This document shows, piece by piece, positions 10,871-20,827 of a stretch of DNA of 64,000 bases. Below the pieces are notes generated by a model. That model was not told the DNA's origin. It ran no database searches and worked only from the letters and a program-made list of their open reading frames with translations. The position numbers and the translations under genes were made by a program. The stretch lies in NCBI RefSeq assembly GCF_000820305.1, contig NZ_CDBH01000025.1, positions 62,001 through 126,000 of the forward strand, read 5' to 3'. Positions within the stretch are counted from its first letter, which is position 1; each line of letters begins with the position of its first letter. This DNA comes from Aeromonas dhakensis (lineage in GTDB: Bacteria; Pseudomonadota; Gammaproteobacteria; Enterobacterales; Aeromonadaceae).

Positions 10871-11593
10871 ATGATTTACGATTTTCCCCTCAATGAAAAA
10901 AGCCGGACCTATCTTCGTCTGGAGTCCCTGTTTTCCCAGATCCGCGACAATCTGGAGAGCGACCAGCCCTGGGCACACATCGCCTTTTTCAAGGGCCTGT
11001 TCGACCTGCAGGAGTTGCTGGAGCGCGGTGACCTGCGTGCCGACCTGATTAAAGACCTGGAGCGCCTCAGCCAGCGCCTGAGCCACTGGGCCAGCCTGCC
11101 AGACGTCGACCTGGAGCAGATCAACCTGATGCAGCAGGAGAGCACCCAGCTCTCCCGCAACCTGCTGAGTGCACCGCGTCCCGGTGCCCGCCTGAAAGAG
11201 GACCGGCTGCTTGGCTCCATCCGCCAACGCTTCTCCATTCCGGGCGGGTTGTGCGCCTTCGACGTACCGCAACTGCACCACTGGCTCGCCACCCCGGCCA
11301 TCGCCCGTCATCAGCAGATGCAACTGTGGCTGAGCGACATCAACCTGTTGATGAACGCCATCTCCCTGCTGCTGCGCCTGTGGCGTGAATCCGGCAACTT
11401 CAGCGAACAGGTGGCCGTCAACGGCTTCTTCCAGGATACCGCCGAGAGTGCCGAGCTGATCCGCATTCGCCTGAGCGGCACCCAGCAGTGCTACCCGACC
11501 CTGAGCGGCCACAAGAACCGGTTTGCCCTGCGCTTTTTGCCCACCGCGGAGCAGCAGATCGGTGACGTGTCCTTCCAGCTGGCCTGCTGCTAA
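10871..11593 (+). CDS. zapD: cell division protein ZapD (DUF1342, formerly YacF)
   Basis: Cytoplasmic Z-ring-associated protein that bundles FtsZ. The ATG at 10871 (MIYDFPLNEKSRTYLRLE) gives 240 aa (E. coli 247). Family hallmarks include DFPLNEKSRTYLRLE, the helical N-terminal domain, and the C-terminal beta domain with YPTLSGHKNRFALRFL. An in-frame extension to 10805 overlaps coaE and is rejected. yacG follows after 9 bp. Confidence 0.94.
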   Translation: MIYDFPLNEKSRTYLRLESLFSQIRDNLESDQPWAHIAFFKGLFDLQELLERGDLRADLIKDLERLSQRLSHWASLPDVDLEQINLMQQESTQLSRNLLSAPRPGARLKEDRLLGSIRQRFSIPGGLCAFDVPQLHHWLATPAIARHQQMQLWLSDINLLMNAISLLLRLWRESGNFSEQVAVNGFFQDTAESAELIRIRLSGTQQCYPTLSGHKNRFALRFLPTAEQQIGDVSFQLACC

Positions 11594-11602
11594 GGAGCAT
11601 CC

Positions 11603-11797
11603 ATGGTGACCAAGGTAAAGTGCCCGACCTGCCAGACCGAGCTGGAGTGGGGCCTGCAGAGCCCGTTTCGCCCGTTCTGCAGCAAGCGCTGCCAGCTGAT
11701 AGATCTCGGCGAGTGGGCCGACGAGCAGAAGTGCATCCCGGGTGAAGTGGATCCCGAGCTACTGCCCTATCCCGAAGAAGGGGAGCAGTGGCAGTAA
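11603..11797 (+). CDS. yacG: DNA gyrase inhibitor YacG, zinc-binding
   Basis: Small 64-aa zinc protein; E. coli YacG inhibits DNA gyrase. The four zinc ligands are C7, C10, C26 and C30 (CPTC and CSKRC). The conserved tail [16 protein letters not shown] is present. An SD-like AAGGAG lies just upstream. It ends the coaE-zapD-yacG group and is followed by the shared terminator at 11808-11832. Confidence 0.94.
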   Translation: MVTKVKCPTCQTELEWGLQSPFRPFCSKRCQLIDLGEWADEQKCIPGEVDPELLPYPEEGEQWQ

Positions 11798-11807
11798 GCC
11801 GACAAGC

Positions 11808-11832
11808 AAAAAGGGCCGATACGGCCCTTTTT
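11808..11832. terminator. bidirectional rho-independent terminator between yacG and mutT
   Basis: Stem AAAAAGGGCC / GGCCCTTTTT with a 5-nt loop. The A-run on one side and T-run on the other let it act for both converging transcripts. Confidence 0.88.
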
Positions 11833-11858
11833 CTTTTGGCGTGCGCGGTAGCTCGCCA

Positions 11859-12272
11859 TCAGCCCTGTGCGGCCAGCGATGCCTGCAGGCGCGTCACGAT
11901 CGGGCCATTGGCGTCGGGGAAGTGGTACTCATGCAGCGAGGCCAGCGGCACCCAGCGACACTCCTGCCCCTCCTTGCCAAACGGCTCGCCGCTGAAGCGG
12001 GTCACCTTCCAGATATCCAGCAGTACCTGCTTGTCCGGGTAGTCGTGATGCAGCTCCATGAAGGGAGCGCAATCCTGCACCCGGATCCCGATCTCTTCCC
12101 ACAGCTCCCTGTCCAGCGCGGTGAGCAGATCCTCTCCGGCTTCCACCTTGCCGCCGGGGAATTCCCAGCGATCCCCCTGATGACGATCGGCGGAGCGTCT
12201 GGCGATGAAGATATCGCCCCGTTCGTTCTCGATGACGCCGACCGCCACCCAGATCCGTTTCTTCTGTTCCAT
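11859..12272 (-). CDS. mutT: 8-oxo-dGTP diphosphatase MutT
   Basis: Nudix hydrolase that removes 8-oxo-dGTP from the nucleotide pool. The Nudix box is complete, from GGKVEAGEDLL through RELWEEIG. The chosen ATG at 12272 (MEQKKRIWVAVGVIEN, 137 aa) has GAGGA five bases upstream; the adjacent ATG at 12275 is equally possible, and 12293 would overlap the upstream gene. It lies 8 bp after the TPR/glycosyltransferase-like gene. In E. coli mutT directly follows secA; here that extra gene separates them. Confidence 0.94.
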   Translation of the reverse strand: MEQKKRIWVAVGVIENERGDIFIARRSADRHQGDRWEFPGGKVEAGEDLLTALDRELWEEIGIRVQDCAPFMELHHDYPDKQVLLDIWKVTRFSGEPFGKEGQECRWVPLASLHEYHFPDANGPIVTRLQASLAAQG

Positions 12273-12280
12273 CATTGTCC

Positions 12281-13459
12281 TCAGCGTAAACATGGCAAAC
12301 GGGCAATCCAGGGCGCCAGCCGGCGGGCCTGTGTTTCCCCTTGTGCCGTAAAGATATCCTGCCCCACATGCTCGCTCCCGTCCGGGGCGGGCAGCGGCCA
12401 GGGGATGGCGCCAGACGGCGTGAAGCAGCGGTCATGCACCAGACAGCTCTGCGAGAGATAACCCCAGAGCCGGTCGCGCAAAAACCACTGGTCGATATTC
12501 GGCGTCTCCATGACGTCCGGCTGATAGGCTTCGAGCAGGGGCGCCAGTGGCGGCAACACACCGGCCACTCCACCCCACATACCCGCCAGCACCAGATCGG
12601 TATGACTCCACCAATCGCGCATGATATGAAACCAGCGCGTCGATGCAAGCCACTCCTGTACCGCCAGCCGCTCGCGTACACCCGGTACCGAATCCACATC
12701 CCGCACCAGAAAGCGTCCCACCCGCGGATCGTTGGCTACCTGAAAACGCCAGCAGAGGCGCCGACCCAAAGATTGACCGGCGGGTTGCAGCAACAGCTCG
12801 GCCCCCAGTTCGCGCAGTGCAGCGAGCAGCTCGGCGGGCACGCTCTCATCCACGTAGAAACGCACCCGCCAACCCGGATAGAGATAGGCGGCCGCCAGCA
12901 CATTGTCGATGGCGCCCCGCAGGTAACGAGGGGCACTGCCCCACAGCGAGAAGGCGATGACATCCGGTTTGTCTGCCGCCAGCCAGGCCGACGGTGCGAC
13001 TGCCGGCAGAGTCCAGTCTGACGGCGCCTTGTCGCTCACCCGAGCCTTTAGCTCCAGCGAGCGGGTTCCCGCCACGGCAGCCTCGGCGTGGCGCTCCAGC
13101 TTGGCCAGCGAGGCGCAGAGAGCATCCAGCGCATGGAAGTCGTCGGGGAGACGCTGCAACAGGGTCTGCAGCCGCGCCACCGCCTGTTCGTATTGACCGG
13201 ACCGTGACAGACAAGAGCAGAGGTTGCGCAGCACCTCGTCGTTGCCAGGTTCGGCCTTGTGAGCCATCTCCAGTACCTGGGCCGCCGACGCCGGGTCACC
13301 GCACAAAAAGAGGTAATAGGCAAACTGCAGCTGCAGAGCCACCGGCTTGACCGCGTTGGCATTGAGTCTCGCCAGCAGTTGCTGGATGGCACCCTGACGC
13401 TGGCCAGCCAGCCAGCTGGTGTGGGCCGCGGCATCCCAGCCCGTCGGCATCTTGCTCAT
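12281..13459 (-). CDS. TPR-domain protein with glycosyltransferase-like C-terminal domain
   Basis: Protein of 392 aa with no signal peptide or membrane segment, so probably cytosolic. Residues about 40-135 look like tetratricopeptide repeats (for example ASAAQVLEMAHKAEPGNDEV, then QYEQAVARLQTLLQRLPDD). Residues about 165-390 resemble a GT-A fold enzyme: VIAFSLWGSAPRYLRGAIDN, a strand WRVRFYVDE, a DxD-like RDVDS at 253-257 and FHIMRDWWSHTDLVLAGMWG. I recognise the general type but not a characterised family, so substrate and role are unknown. The start at 13459 has a strong GGAGG. It lies between secA and mutT on the same strand. Confidence 0.72.
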   Translation of the reverse strand: MSKMPTGWDAAAHTSWLAGQRQGAIQQLLARLNANAVKPVALQLQFAYYLFLCGDPASAAQVLEMAHKAEPGNDEVLRNLCSCLSRSGQYEQAVARLQTLLQRLPDDFHALDALCASLAKLERHAEAAVAGTRSLELKARVSDKAPSDWTLPAVAPSAWLAADKPDVIAFSLWGSAPRYLRGAIDNVLAAAYLYPGWRVRFYVDESVPAELLAALRELGAELLLQPAGQSLGRRLCWRFQVANDPRVGRFLVRDVDSVPGVRERLAVQEWLASTRWFHIMRDWWSHTDLVLAGMWGGVAGVLPPLAPLLEAYQPDVMETPNIDQWFLRDRLWGYLSQSCLVHDRCFTPSGAIPWPLPAPDGSEHVGQDIFTAQGETQARRLAPWIARLPCLR

Positions 13460-13487
13460 TACGCTTCTCCTCCCTTGCCAGAAATGA

Positions 13488-13511
13488 ATGCACCGCCCGG
13501 AGGCGGTGCAT
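13488..13511 (-). terminator. hairpin downstream of secA, probable terminator
   Basis: Perfect 10-bp stem ATGCACCGCC / GGCGGTGCAT with a 4-nt loop, 16 bp past the secA stop codon. The following minus-strand bases (TCATTT) are only mildly T-rich, so termination may be partial and allow some readthrough into the TPR gene. Confidence 0.6.
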
Positions 13512-13527
13512 CATGGTCATGGCGCTA

Positions 13528-16245
13528 TCAGGTCAACTGACCGTGGCAGTGCTTGTATTTCTTGCCGGAGCCACAGGGGCAGGGATCGTTGCGCCCCACC
13601 TTCTGCTCGTCCCGCACGAAGGTGACCGGGCCCGCTTCGGCCTGCTCTTCATCGGCCAGCTGGTTGTCGGCCGTCGCGTGGGTGTAGGTACGGGGAGCGG
13701 CTTCGGCCTGCTGGCGCTGCTGCTCTTCCATCGCCTCCACGTCGCGCTCCTGCACCTGTACCCGGCTCAGGATGCTGACCACGTCGCGCTTCAGGGTTTC
13801 CAGCATCTGGGTGAACAGATCGAAGGATTCGCGCTTGTACTCCTGCTTGGGGTTCTTCTGGGCGTAGCCGCGCAGATGGATACCCTGACGCAGGTGATCC
13901 ATGGCCGCCAGGTGCTCTTTCCACAGGCCGTCCAGGGTTTGCAGCATCACCGCCTTCTCGAAGTTGCGCAGCACCTCTTTACCAACCAGCTCTTCCTTAT
14001 GGGCATAGAGCTTGGTGGCTTCATCCAGGATGCGCTCGCGCAGCTTCTCTTCATACAGCTTGTCGTCTTCCGCCAGCCACTGCTGCAGCGGCAGATCGAG
14101 GGCGAAATCAGACTTCAGGCGGGCTTCCAGACCCGGCACGTCCCACATCTCTTCCAGAGACTGGGGCGGGATATACTCGTCGATGATGGCGCCATAGACG
14201 TCATCACGGATGACGTGGATGGTCTCGGAGATGTCGCTGGTGTCCAGCAGCTCGTTGCGCTGCTCATAGACCACCTTGCGCTGGTCGTTGGCCACGTCGT
14301 CAAACTCCAGCAGGCTCTTGCGGATGTCGAAGTTGCGACCTTCCACCTTGCGCTGGGCGTTCTCGATGGCCTTGGTCACCCAGGGGTGCTCGATGGCTTC
14401 ACCCTCTTCCATGCCCAGCTTCTTCATCATGCCGGTCACGCGATCGGAGGCGAAGATCCGCATCAGGGTATCTTCCATGGAGAGGTAGAAGCGGGAGGAG
14501 CCCGGGTCACCCTGACGACCGGAACGGCCGCGCAGCTGGTTGTCGATACGACGGGACTCGTGACGCTCGGTACCGATAATGTGCAGACCACCGGCGGCCA
14601 GCACCGCATCGTGGCGCACCTGCCAGGCGGCCTTCAGCTCGGCGATCTGCTCCTCGCTCGGGTTCTCCAGCTGGGCGATTTCCGCTTGCCAGTTGCCACC
14701 CAGCACTATGTCGGTACCACGACCAGCCATGTTGGTGGCGATGGTGACGGCGCCGGTCTGACCGGCCTGGGCGACGATCTCAGCTTCCATGGCGTGGAAC
14801 TTGGCGTTCAGCACCTTGTGCGGGATCTTCTCCTTGGTCAGGATGCCGGAGAGCAGCTCGGAGTTCTCGATGGAGACGGTACCGACCAGCACCGGCTGGC
14901 CACGCTCGACGCAGCCGCGAATGTCTTCGATGATGGCGGCATACTTCTCGTTGGCGGTCAGGTAGACCAGATCGCCCATGTCCTTGCGCACCATCGGCTT
15001 GTTGGTCGGGATAACCACGGTATCCAGGCCATAAATCTGCTGGAATTCAAAGGCTTCGGTATCGGCAGTACCCGTCATGCCCGCCAGCTTGTCGTACAGA
15101 CGGAAGTAGTTCTGGAAGGTGATGGAGGCCAGTGTCTGGTTCTCGTTCTGGATCTTGACCCCTTCCTTCGCCTCGACCGCCTGGTGCAGACCGTCGGACC
15201 AGCGACGACCCGGCATGGTACGGCCGGTATGCTCGTCGACGATGACGATCTCGTCCTTCTGAACTATGTAGTCCACGTTGCGCTCAAACAGGGTGTGTGC
15301 ACGCAGGCCGGCGTTGACGTGGTGCAGCAGGCTGATGTTGGTGGCGGAGAACAGGGAGTCGTCTTCGGCCAGCAGCCCCTCTTTCTTGAGCAGCTCTTCC
15401 ACGAAGATCTGGCCGTTTTCGGTCAGCAGCGCCTGGCGGTTCTTCTCGTCCACCGTGTAGTGGCCGTCGCCGGTGTACTCTTCGGAATCTTCCTTGTCCT
15501 GCTTAACCAGCAGCGGGATCAGCTTGTTGACACGGATATAGAGCTCGGAGCTGTCTTCGGCCGGGCCTGAGATGATGAGCGGGGTACGGGCTTCATCGAT
15601 GAGCACCGAGTCCACCTCATCCACCAGCGCGTAGTTGAGCGGACGCTGCACGCGCTGCTCTGGCGAGAACGCCATGTTGTCGCGCAGATAGTCGAAACCG
15701 AATTCGTTGTTGGTACCGTAGGTGATGTCGGCGGCGTAGGCGTCACGCTTCTGGGACGCATCCATGCCAGGCACGTTGCAGTCGACGGTCATGCCGAGGA
15801 AGGCGAACAGCGGGCGGTTCGCCTCGGCGTCACGCTTGGCCAGATAGTCGTTCACCGTCACCACGTGCACGCCGCGGCCGCTCAGGGCATTCAGGTAGGC
15901 CGGCAGGGTGGCGGTGAGGGTCTTACCTTCACCCGTTTTCATTTCGGCGATGCGGTTGGAGTTCAGCACCATGCCGCCAATCAGCTGCACGTCGAAATGA
16001 CGCATGCCGAACACCCGACGGGAGGCTTCACGCACGGTGGCAAAGGCCTCCGGCAGCAGCTGCTCCAGCGTCTCACCCTGCTCCAGACGCTGACGATACT
16101 CGGCCGTCTTGGCCTGCAGCTGTGCATCGGACAGAGCTTCGAACTGCGGCTCCATCGCGTTGATCTGTTTTACAATTTTACGCAAAGCCTTGAGCGTTCT
16201 GTCGTTCCGGCTGCCGATAATCTTGGTAAGCAGTGTGCTAATCAT
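13528..16245 (-). CDS. secA: preprotein translocase ATPase SecA
   Basis: Motor ATPase of the Sec pathway that pushes preproteins through SecYEG. The ATG at 16245 ([19 protein letters not shown]) gives 905 aa (E. coli 901). An in-frame TTG three codons earlier is less likely. Walker A MKTGEGKT lies at 102-109, the DEAD-type motif is [20 protein letters not shown], and the C-terminal zinc/SecB-binding tail is [15 protein letters not shown]. coli secA is controlled by the upstream secM arrest peptide; here an M23 peptidase gene is upstream and no secM fits. Confidence 0.98.
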   Translation of the reverse strand: MISTLLTKIIGSRNDRTLKALRKIVKQINAMEPQFEALSDAQLQAKTAEYRQRLEQGETLEQLLPEAFATVREASRRVFGMRHFDVQLIGGMVLNSNRIAEMKTGEGKTLTATLPAYLNALSGRGVHVVTVNDYLAKRDAEANRPLFAFLGMTVDCNVPGMDASQKRDAYAADITYGTNNEFGFDYLRDNMAFSPEQRVQRPLNYALVDEVDSVLIDEARTPLIISGPAEDSSELYIRVNKLIPLLVKQDKEDSEEYTGDGHYTVDEKNRQALLTENGQIFVEELLKKEGLLAEDDSLFSATNISLLHHVNAGLRAHTLFERNVDYIVQKDEIVIVDEHTGRTMPGRRWSDGLHQAVEAKEGVKIQNENQTLASITFQNYFRLYDKLAGMTGTADTEAFEFQQIYGLDTVVIPTNKPMVRKDMGDLVYLTANEKYAAIIEDIRGCVERGQPVLVGTVSIENSELLSGILTKEKIPHKVLNAKFHAMEAEIVAQAGQTGAVTIATNMAGRGTDIVLGGNWQAEIAQLENPSEEQIAELKAAWQVRHDAVLAAGGLHIIGTERHESRRIDNQLRGRSGRQGDPGSSRFYLSMEDTLMRIFASDRVTGMMKKLGMEEGEAIEHPWVTKAIENAQRKVEGRNFDIRKSLLEFDDVANDQRKVVYEQRNELLDTSDISETIHVIRDDVYGAIIDEYIPPQSLEEMWDVPGLEARLKSDFALDLPLQQWLAEDDKLYEEKLRERILDEATKLYAHKEELVGKEVLRNFEKAVMLQTLDGLWKEHLAAMDHLRQGIHLRGYAQKNPKQEYKRESFDLFTQMLETLKRDVVSILSRVQVQERDVEAMEEQQRQQAEAAPRTYTHATADNQLADEEQAEAGPVTFVRDEQKVGRNDPCPCGSGKKYKHCHGQLT

Positions 16246-16304
16246 GGGTACCAACTATTTCTGGTTATATAAGCGTTCCGTCACTGGAACCTGGAGAAAA
16301 AAAC

Positions 16305-17210
16305 CTAACCCCGTCTGGCATTGAGAAAACGCGCGGGGTCCACCTGACGACCATCTTTCAACACTTCGTAATGCAAATGGACCCCGGTCGCGCGACCGGT
16401 GCGTCCCATCAAAGCAATTTTCTGGCCCTCATCGACCAGGGTGCCCACTTCGACCAGCAACTTGGAGTTGTGGGCATAGCGGGTCACCAGACCATTGCCG
16501 TGGTTGATCTCCACCATGTTGCCAAATTCCGGATGACGGCCCGCCCAGCTTACAACGCCCGGGCCCGTTGCCAGGATGGGGGTGCCGGGCTTGCCACGGA
16601 AATCTACCCCTTTGTGCATCTTGGCACGACCATTGAACGGATCGACCCGGCCACCGAAGCCAGAGGAGACCCAAACTCGCTCCTGCTTGACCGGAGTCCC
16701 GGAGATGAAACCGGCATCGGTTATATGGTGATTCATGATGAAAGATTCAAGTACCGACAGCTGCTCTTCACGACTGCTGAGCTGTTGGCTGAGATGCTTC
16801 ATGGAGTCCTGCAGCTCGTTGAGGCTGACTTCCAGATCCGCATCATAGGAGGGGCCGCCCATGGGGGGCAGCTCCTTGAAATTGAACTCCTCGGGGTCGA
16901 GGTCGGCTTTTTCGGTCAGCCGCTCTCCGAGTGCATTGAGTCGACCCAGCTGCCCCTGCATGGTGCCCACCTGGGCGGCCAGCATGGCAAGCTGTTCGCG
17001 GGCTTCGTCAGCCCCTTGCGTGGATTTTTGCTGTTCGGCCATGGCCAGCGCCACTTCCAGCGCGTCCATCTTTTGCTGCCAGCTCTGCCAGAGCCAGCCG
17101 CCCCCTAAGGCCAATACAGTGAAGAGGATACCGCCGACCCAGGCCAGACGTTGTTTGGGCAAGTGCAACCTGCGTCGCTGCTTACCATGGAGGATCAGGG
17201 TAATGCTCAT
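16305..17210 (-). CDS. M23 family metallopeptidase, membrane-anchored, coiled coil
   Basis: Protein of 301 aa: a short cytoplasmic basic N-terminus, one membrane segment (about 24-44, AWVGGILFTVLALGGGWLW), a periplasmic coiled coil (about 48-170), and a C-terminal LytM/M23 domain. Zinc ligands are visible as HKGVDF (HxxxD) and HLHYE (HxH), so it should be an active peptidoglycan endopeptidase rather than an EnvC-like activator. It sits between lpxC and secA, where enterobacteria carry secM. Confidence 0.88.
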   Translation of the reverse strand: MSITLILHGKQRRRLHLPKQRLAWVGGILFTVLALGGGWLWQSWQQKMDALEVALAMAEQQKSTQGADEAREQLAMLAAQVGTMQGQLGRLNALGERLTEKADLDPEEFNFKELPPMGGPSYDADLEVSLNELQDSMKHLSQQLSSREEQLSVLESFIMNHHITDAGFISGTPVKQERVWVSSGFGGRVDPFNGRAKMHKGVDFRGKPGTPILATGPGVVSWAGRHPEFGNMVEINHGNGLVTRYAHNSKLLVEVGTLVDEGQKIALMGRTGRATGVHLHYEVLKDGRQVDPARFLNARRG

Positions 17211-17303
17211 AGAAATCAGTCTGCTCGGTCAGGTGTGGCCATGGGCCGACACGGAAAATAAAACCGGGAGATAATCGGTATTACAGAATGGAGTAAACAA
17301 ATG

Positions 17304-17340
17304 ACGGAACGTCGGTGCGGAGAGAGGACCGACGTTCCGT
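17304..17340 (-). terminator. long perfect hairpin downstream of lpxC
   Basis: A 13-bp perfect stem (ACGGAACGTCGGT / ACCGACGTTCCGT) with an 11-nt loop begins 10 bp past the lpxC stop codon. The minus-strand flank CATTTGTTTACT is only moderately T-rich. It may be a terminator or a 3'-end stabilising structure. Confidence 0.6.
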
Positions 17341-17350
17341 TGCACGGCTA

Positions 17351-18274
17351 TCAGGCCAGAACCAGACCGTTATCGTAGTAAGCGATAGGCGCTTTGTCGC
17401 CCTCACCCTCGAAGGTCACCAGTTCCCAGGCCTCCTGCTTGGCCAGCAAGGCACGCAGCAGTTTGTTGTTCAGGGCATGGCCGGTCTTGTAGGCACGAAA
17501 TTCGCCAATGATGCTGCGATTGCACATGTACAGATCACCAATCGCATCCAGCATCTTGTGTTTGACGAATTCGTCTTCGTAGCGCAGACCATCTTCGTTC
17601 AACACCCTGTAGTCATCCAGCACCACGGCGTTTTCCAGGCTGCCGCCCAGCGCCAGGTTCTGGGAACGCAGGTACTCGATGTCACGCATGAAGCCGAAGG
17701 TACGGGCACGGCTGATCTCTTTCACGAAAGAGGCACCGGAGAAGTCCAGCACGCAACGCTGATTGCGTCCTTCAAATACCGGATGCTGGAAGTCGATCTC
17801 GAGATCCATCTTGAAGCCGTTGCGATAGGGGTGGAATTCCGCCCACTTGTCGCCGTCTTCAACACGGATGCTCTGCTTGATCCGCACAAACTGCTTGGGG
17901 GCATTCTGTTCACGGATACCAACTTCTTGCAGCAGGTAGATAAAGGGGTGCGCACTGCCGTCCATCACCGGGATCTCGGGCGCATCAACCTCGACATAGA
18001 GATTGTCGATGCCCATCCCGGCCAGTGCGGCAGAGAGGTGCTCAATGGTAGAGACACGGACACCGGCTTCGTTCACCAGAGCGGTACAAAGCACGGTATC
18101 ACGCACCTGATCGGCATTGGCTGGCAGCTCTACCACAGGATTCAGATCGGTACGCAAGTAAACGATCCCTGTGTTAACAGGCGCCGGACGGAACGTCATT
18201 GTGACTTTCCGGCCCGAATGCAGGCCGACACCGGTGGCCTGGACACTCGTTTTCAAGGTTCTTTGTCTAATCAT
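17351..18274 (-). CDS. lpxC: UDP-3-O-acyl-N-acetylglucosamine deacetylase LpxC
   Basis: Zinc deacetylase catalysing the first committed step of lipid A synthesis. It is 307 aa (E. coli 305) starting [20 protein letters not shown]. Zinc ligands are H79 in [10 protein letters not shown] and the His and Asp of [12 protein letters not shown]; the catalytic His lies in [10 protein letters not shown]. It follows ftsZ on the same strand after about 100 bp, the standard dcw-end position, and that gap contains a candidate promoter. Confidence 0.97.
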
Positions 18275-18327
18275 GGGCGTATCCGCTTAACAGCTCAAAT
18301 TCCTGACCAGATGGTCGTGGGCAGGCC

Positions 18328-18336
18328 ATCTTAGCA
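18328..18336 (-). promoter_or_regulatory. candidate extended -10 promoter of lpxC
   Basis: In the ftsZ-lpxC gap the minus strand reads TGCTAAGAT, an extended -10 element (TGN-TAAGAT), with a weak TTGTTT 18 bp upstream of the -10 hexamer. The leader to the lpxC ATG would be about 50 nt. Confidence 0.4.
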
Positions 18337-18375
18337 CATTCCTTAAGCAACAAACAAACCAGCGTCATTAGAGGC

Positions 18376-19527
18376 TTAGTCGGCTTGCTTGCGCAGGAAC
18401 GCAGGAATATCGAGATAATCCGGTTCGCGACGAGCTTGCGGCTCGGCGTTCACCACCTTGGCCGGCGCCTCTTCCATCACGCGAGACTGCAGGGCTTCGC
18501 TGATCAGGGGCTGACGAGCCGGACGTTCCTGGACCATGTTGTTCTTCACCAAGGTGATGTCCGGCTTGCGCTCGGCACCGATACCGGTAGCAACCACGGT
18601 CACGCGCAGTTCATCGTGCATTTCCGGGTCGATTACGGTACCCACCACCACGGTGGCGTTCTCGGAGGCGAAGGCCTTGACCGCGTTACCCACGGTTTCG
18701 AACTCTTCGATGGTCATGTCCATGCCGGCAGTGATGTTGACCAGGATGCCGCGGGCACCGGCCAGATCCACGTCTTCCAGCAGCGGGCTGGAGATGGCCT
18801 TCTCGGCCGCTTCTTCGGCACGGTCATCACCGGAGGCGGAACCGGTACCCATCATGGCGGTACCCATCTCGCGCATCACGGTACGTACGTCCGCGAAGTC
18901 GACGTTGATCAGACCCGGACGGGTGATCAGCTCGGCAATGCCCTGTACCGCACCCAGCAGCACATCGTTGGCCGCCTTGAAGGCGTCCAGCAGGGAGATG
19001 CCACGACCCAGCACCTTCAGCAACTTGTCGTTGGGGATGGTGATCAGGGAGTCGACGTTCTTGGACAGCTCTTCGATACCGTGGGCGGCAAAGCCCATCC
19101 GTTTTTTCCCCTCGAAGGAGAACGGCTTGGTTACGACAGCAACTGTCAGGATACCCATCTCGCGGGCCACTTCAGCCACGATCGGGGCAGCACCGGTACC
19201 GGTACCACCGCCCATGCCGGCGGCGATGAACACCATGTCGGAGCCGGTCAGCAGCTCGCGCAGTGCTTCCCGATCTTCCATGGCCGCGTCACGACCCACT
19301 TCCGGGTTGGCCCCGGCACCCAGACCCTTGGTGATGCCACCGCCGATCTGCAGGGTTGTGTTGGCACTGGAGTTGCGCAGCGCCTGGGCGTCGGTGTTGA
19401 CGGTAATGAACTCGACACCTTCGATGTTTTGACGAACCATGTGTTCGACTGCGTTGCCGCCGCCGCCACCCACACCAATCACTTTGATGACGGCTTCGTC
19501 AGTGTGGCTATCCATAAATTCAAACAT
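18376..19527 (-). CDS. ftsZ: cell division GTPase FtsZ
   Basis: Tubulin-like GTPase that forms the Z ring, 383 aa (E. coli also 383). The GTP-binding T4 loop is GMGGGTGTGAAP, and the T7 catalytic loop lies in GLINVDFADVRTVM. The conserved C-terminal peptide for FtsA and ZipA is DYLDIPAFLRKQAD. It is preceded by ftsA with a 40-bp gap and followed by lpxC. Confidence 0.98.
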   Translation of the reverse strand: MFEFMDSHTDEAVIKVIGVGGGGGNAVEHMVRQNIEGVEFITVNTDAQALRNSSANTTLQIGGGITKGLGAGANPEVGRDAAMEDREALRELLTGSDMVFIAAGMGGGTGTGAAPIVAEVAREMGILTVAVVTKPFSFEGKKRMGFAAHGIEELSKNVDSLITIPNDKLLKVLGRGISLLDAFKAANDVLLGAVQGIAELITRPGLINVDFADVRTVMREMGTAMMGTGSASGDDRAEEAAEKAISSPLLEDVDLAGARGILVNITAGMDMTIEEFETVGNAVKAFASENATVVVGTVIDPEMHDELRVTVVATGIGAERKPDITLVKNNMVQERPARQPLISEALQSRVMEEAPAKVVNAEPQARREPDYLDIPAFLRKQAD

Positions 19528-19567
19528 GTTGTCTCTCCGCTTTATTTGCCTGACTCAGCAAAATCTT

Positions 19568-20827
19568 TTAGAACTCGCCACGCAACCAGTTGCTGACCCG
19601 TTTGACCAGCCCACCTACGCTTGCCTTGGCGGCATATTCCTTGCTACTGCCGGTGGATTGATGGGTGCGGCCATACTGCAGCAACCCGACCGCAGTCGAG
19701 TACACAGGCGCCTGCACGTAATCACTCAATCCCCGGATATTCATGGGCTCCCCTACCCGGACCTGGCTCTGGAAGATCTGCTCTGCGCACTCCACAATGC
19801 CTTCGATCTGGGCAGCGCCGCCGGTCAAGACCACACCGGCTGCAAGCTGATGCTTGACCCCCTGCGCTTTCAATTCGCTTTGTACCCGCACCAGCTCATC
19901 ATTCACCATGGAGAGCAACTCGGTGTAACGGGGCTCGATCACTTCGGCCAGTGTCTGCCGCTGCAGGCTGCGCGCCGGACGACCGCCGACACTGGGTACT
20001 TCAATATTGTCTTCCTTGCTGACCAGCCGGCCCAGGGCGCAGCCGTAGCGCACCTTGATAGCCTCCGCATCCAGCGGCGGAGTGCCGAAGGCGTAGGCGA
20101 TGTCGCTGGTCACCGTGCTGCCGGCGTACGGGATCACCTTGGTGTGACGCAGGGCGCCGCCGGTAAACAGCGACATGTCCATGGTGCCGCCACCTATGTC
20201 CACCACGCAGACACCCAGCTCCTTCTCGTCTTCGGTCAGCACGGCGTAGCTGGACGCCAAGGCGGAGAAGATCAGCTGATCCACCCGCAGACCCACCTTC
20301 TCGACGCACTTCTCGATGTTGCGAGCCATGTCGTTGTGGCAGGTGATCAGGTGCACCTTGGCGGCCATCCGCACGCCGGACAGACCGACCGGGTTCTTGA
20401 TCCCTTCCTGGTAGTCGATGGCGAACTCCTGGGGCAGCACGTGCAGCACCCGCAGCTCATCGGACAACCGAACCGACTTGGCGGTGTGGATGACGTTGTC
20501 CACGTCTTCCTGGGTCACCTCTTCATCGGAGATGGGCACCATGCCGGTTTCGTTGCGGCAGTCGATGTGCTTGCCGGAAAGCCCCAGATAGACGGAGCTG
20601 ATCTGGCAGTCGGCCATCATCTCGGCCTCTTCCACCGCACGGCGCAGGGACTTGACCACGGAATCGAGATCGTTGACCCCGCCCTTGTCCATACCACGAG
20701 AGGCGTGACTGCCCATGCCGATGACATTGAGCTCACCGTCTGGCAGCACTTCGCCAACCAGAACCGCCACCTTGGTTGTGCCGATATCCAGTCCGACAAT
20801 CAGATTTCTATCTGCGGTTTTGGTCAT
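19568..20827 (-). CDS. ftsA: cell division protein FtsA
   Basis: Actin-like ATPase that tethers FtsZ to the inner membrane, 419 aa (E. coli 420). The N-terminal phosphate loop is LIVGLDIGTTKVAVLVGE, and the SHS2 domain (1C) lies at about 85-160. Phosphate 2 appears as VVDIGGGTMDMSLFTGGAL. The C-terminal amphipathic helix LVKRVSNWLRGEF is the membrane-targeting sequence. Its start overlaps the ftsQ 3' end by 20 nt, consistent with translational coupling. Confidence 0.97.
   Translation of the reverse strand: MTKTADRNLIVGLDIGTTKVAVLVGEVLPDGELNVIGMGSHASRGMDKGGVNDLDSVVKSLRRAVEEAEMMADCQISSVYLGLSGKHIDCRNETGMVPISDEEVTQEDVDNVIHTAKSVRLSDELRVLHVLPQEFAIDYQEGIKNPVGLSGVRMAAKVHLITCHNDMARNIEKCVEKVGLRVDQLIFSALASSYAVLTEDEKELGVCVVDIGGGTMDMSLFTGGALRHTKVIPYAGSTVTSDIAYAFGTPPLDAEAIKVRYGCALGRLVSKEDNIEVPSVGGRPARSLQRQTLAEVIEPRYTELLSMVNDELVRVQSELKAQGVKHQLAAGVVLTGGAAQIEGIVECAEQIFQSQVRVGEPMNIRGLSDYVQAPVYSTAVGLLQYGRTHQSTGSSKEYAAKASVGGLVKRVSNWLRGEF

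Noticed and set aside
16246..16304. Possible secM between the M23 gene and secA
   Set aside because: Only 59 bp are available and no arrest-like peptide can fit.
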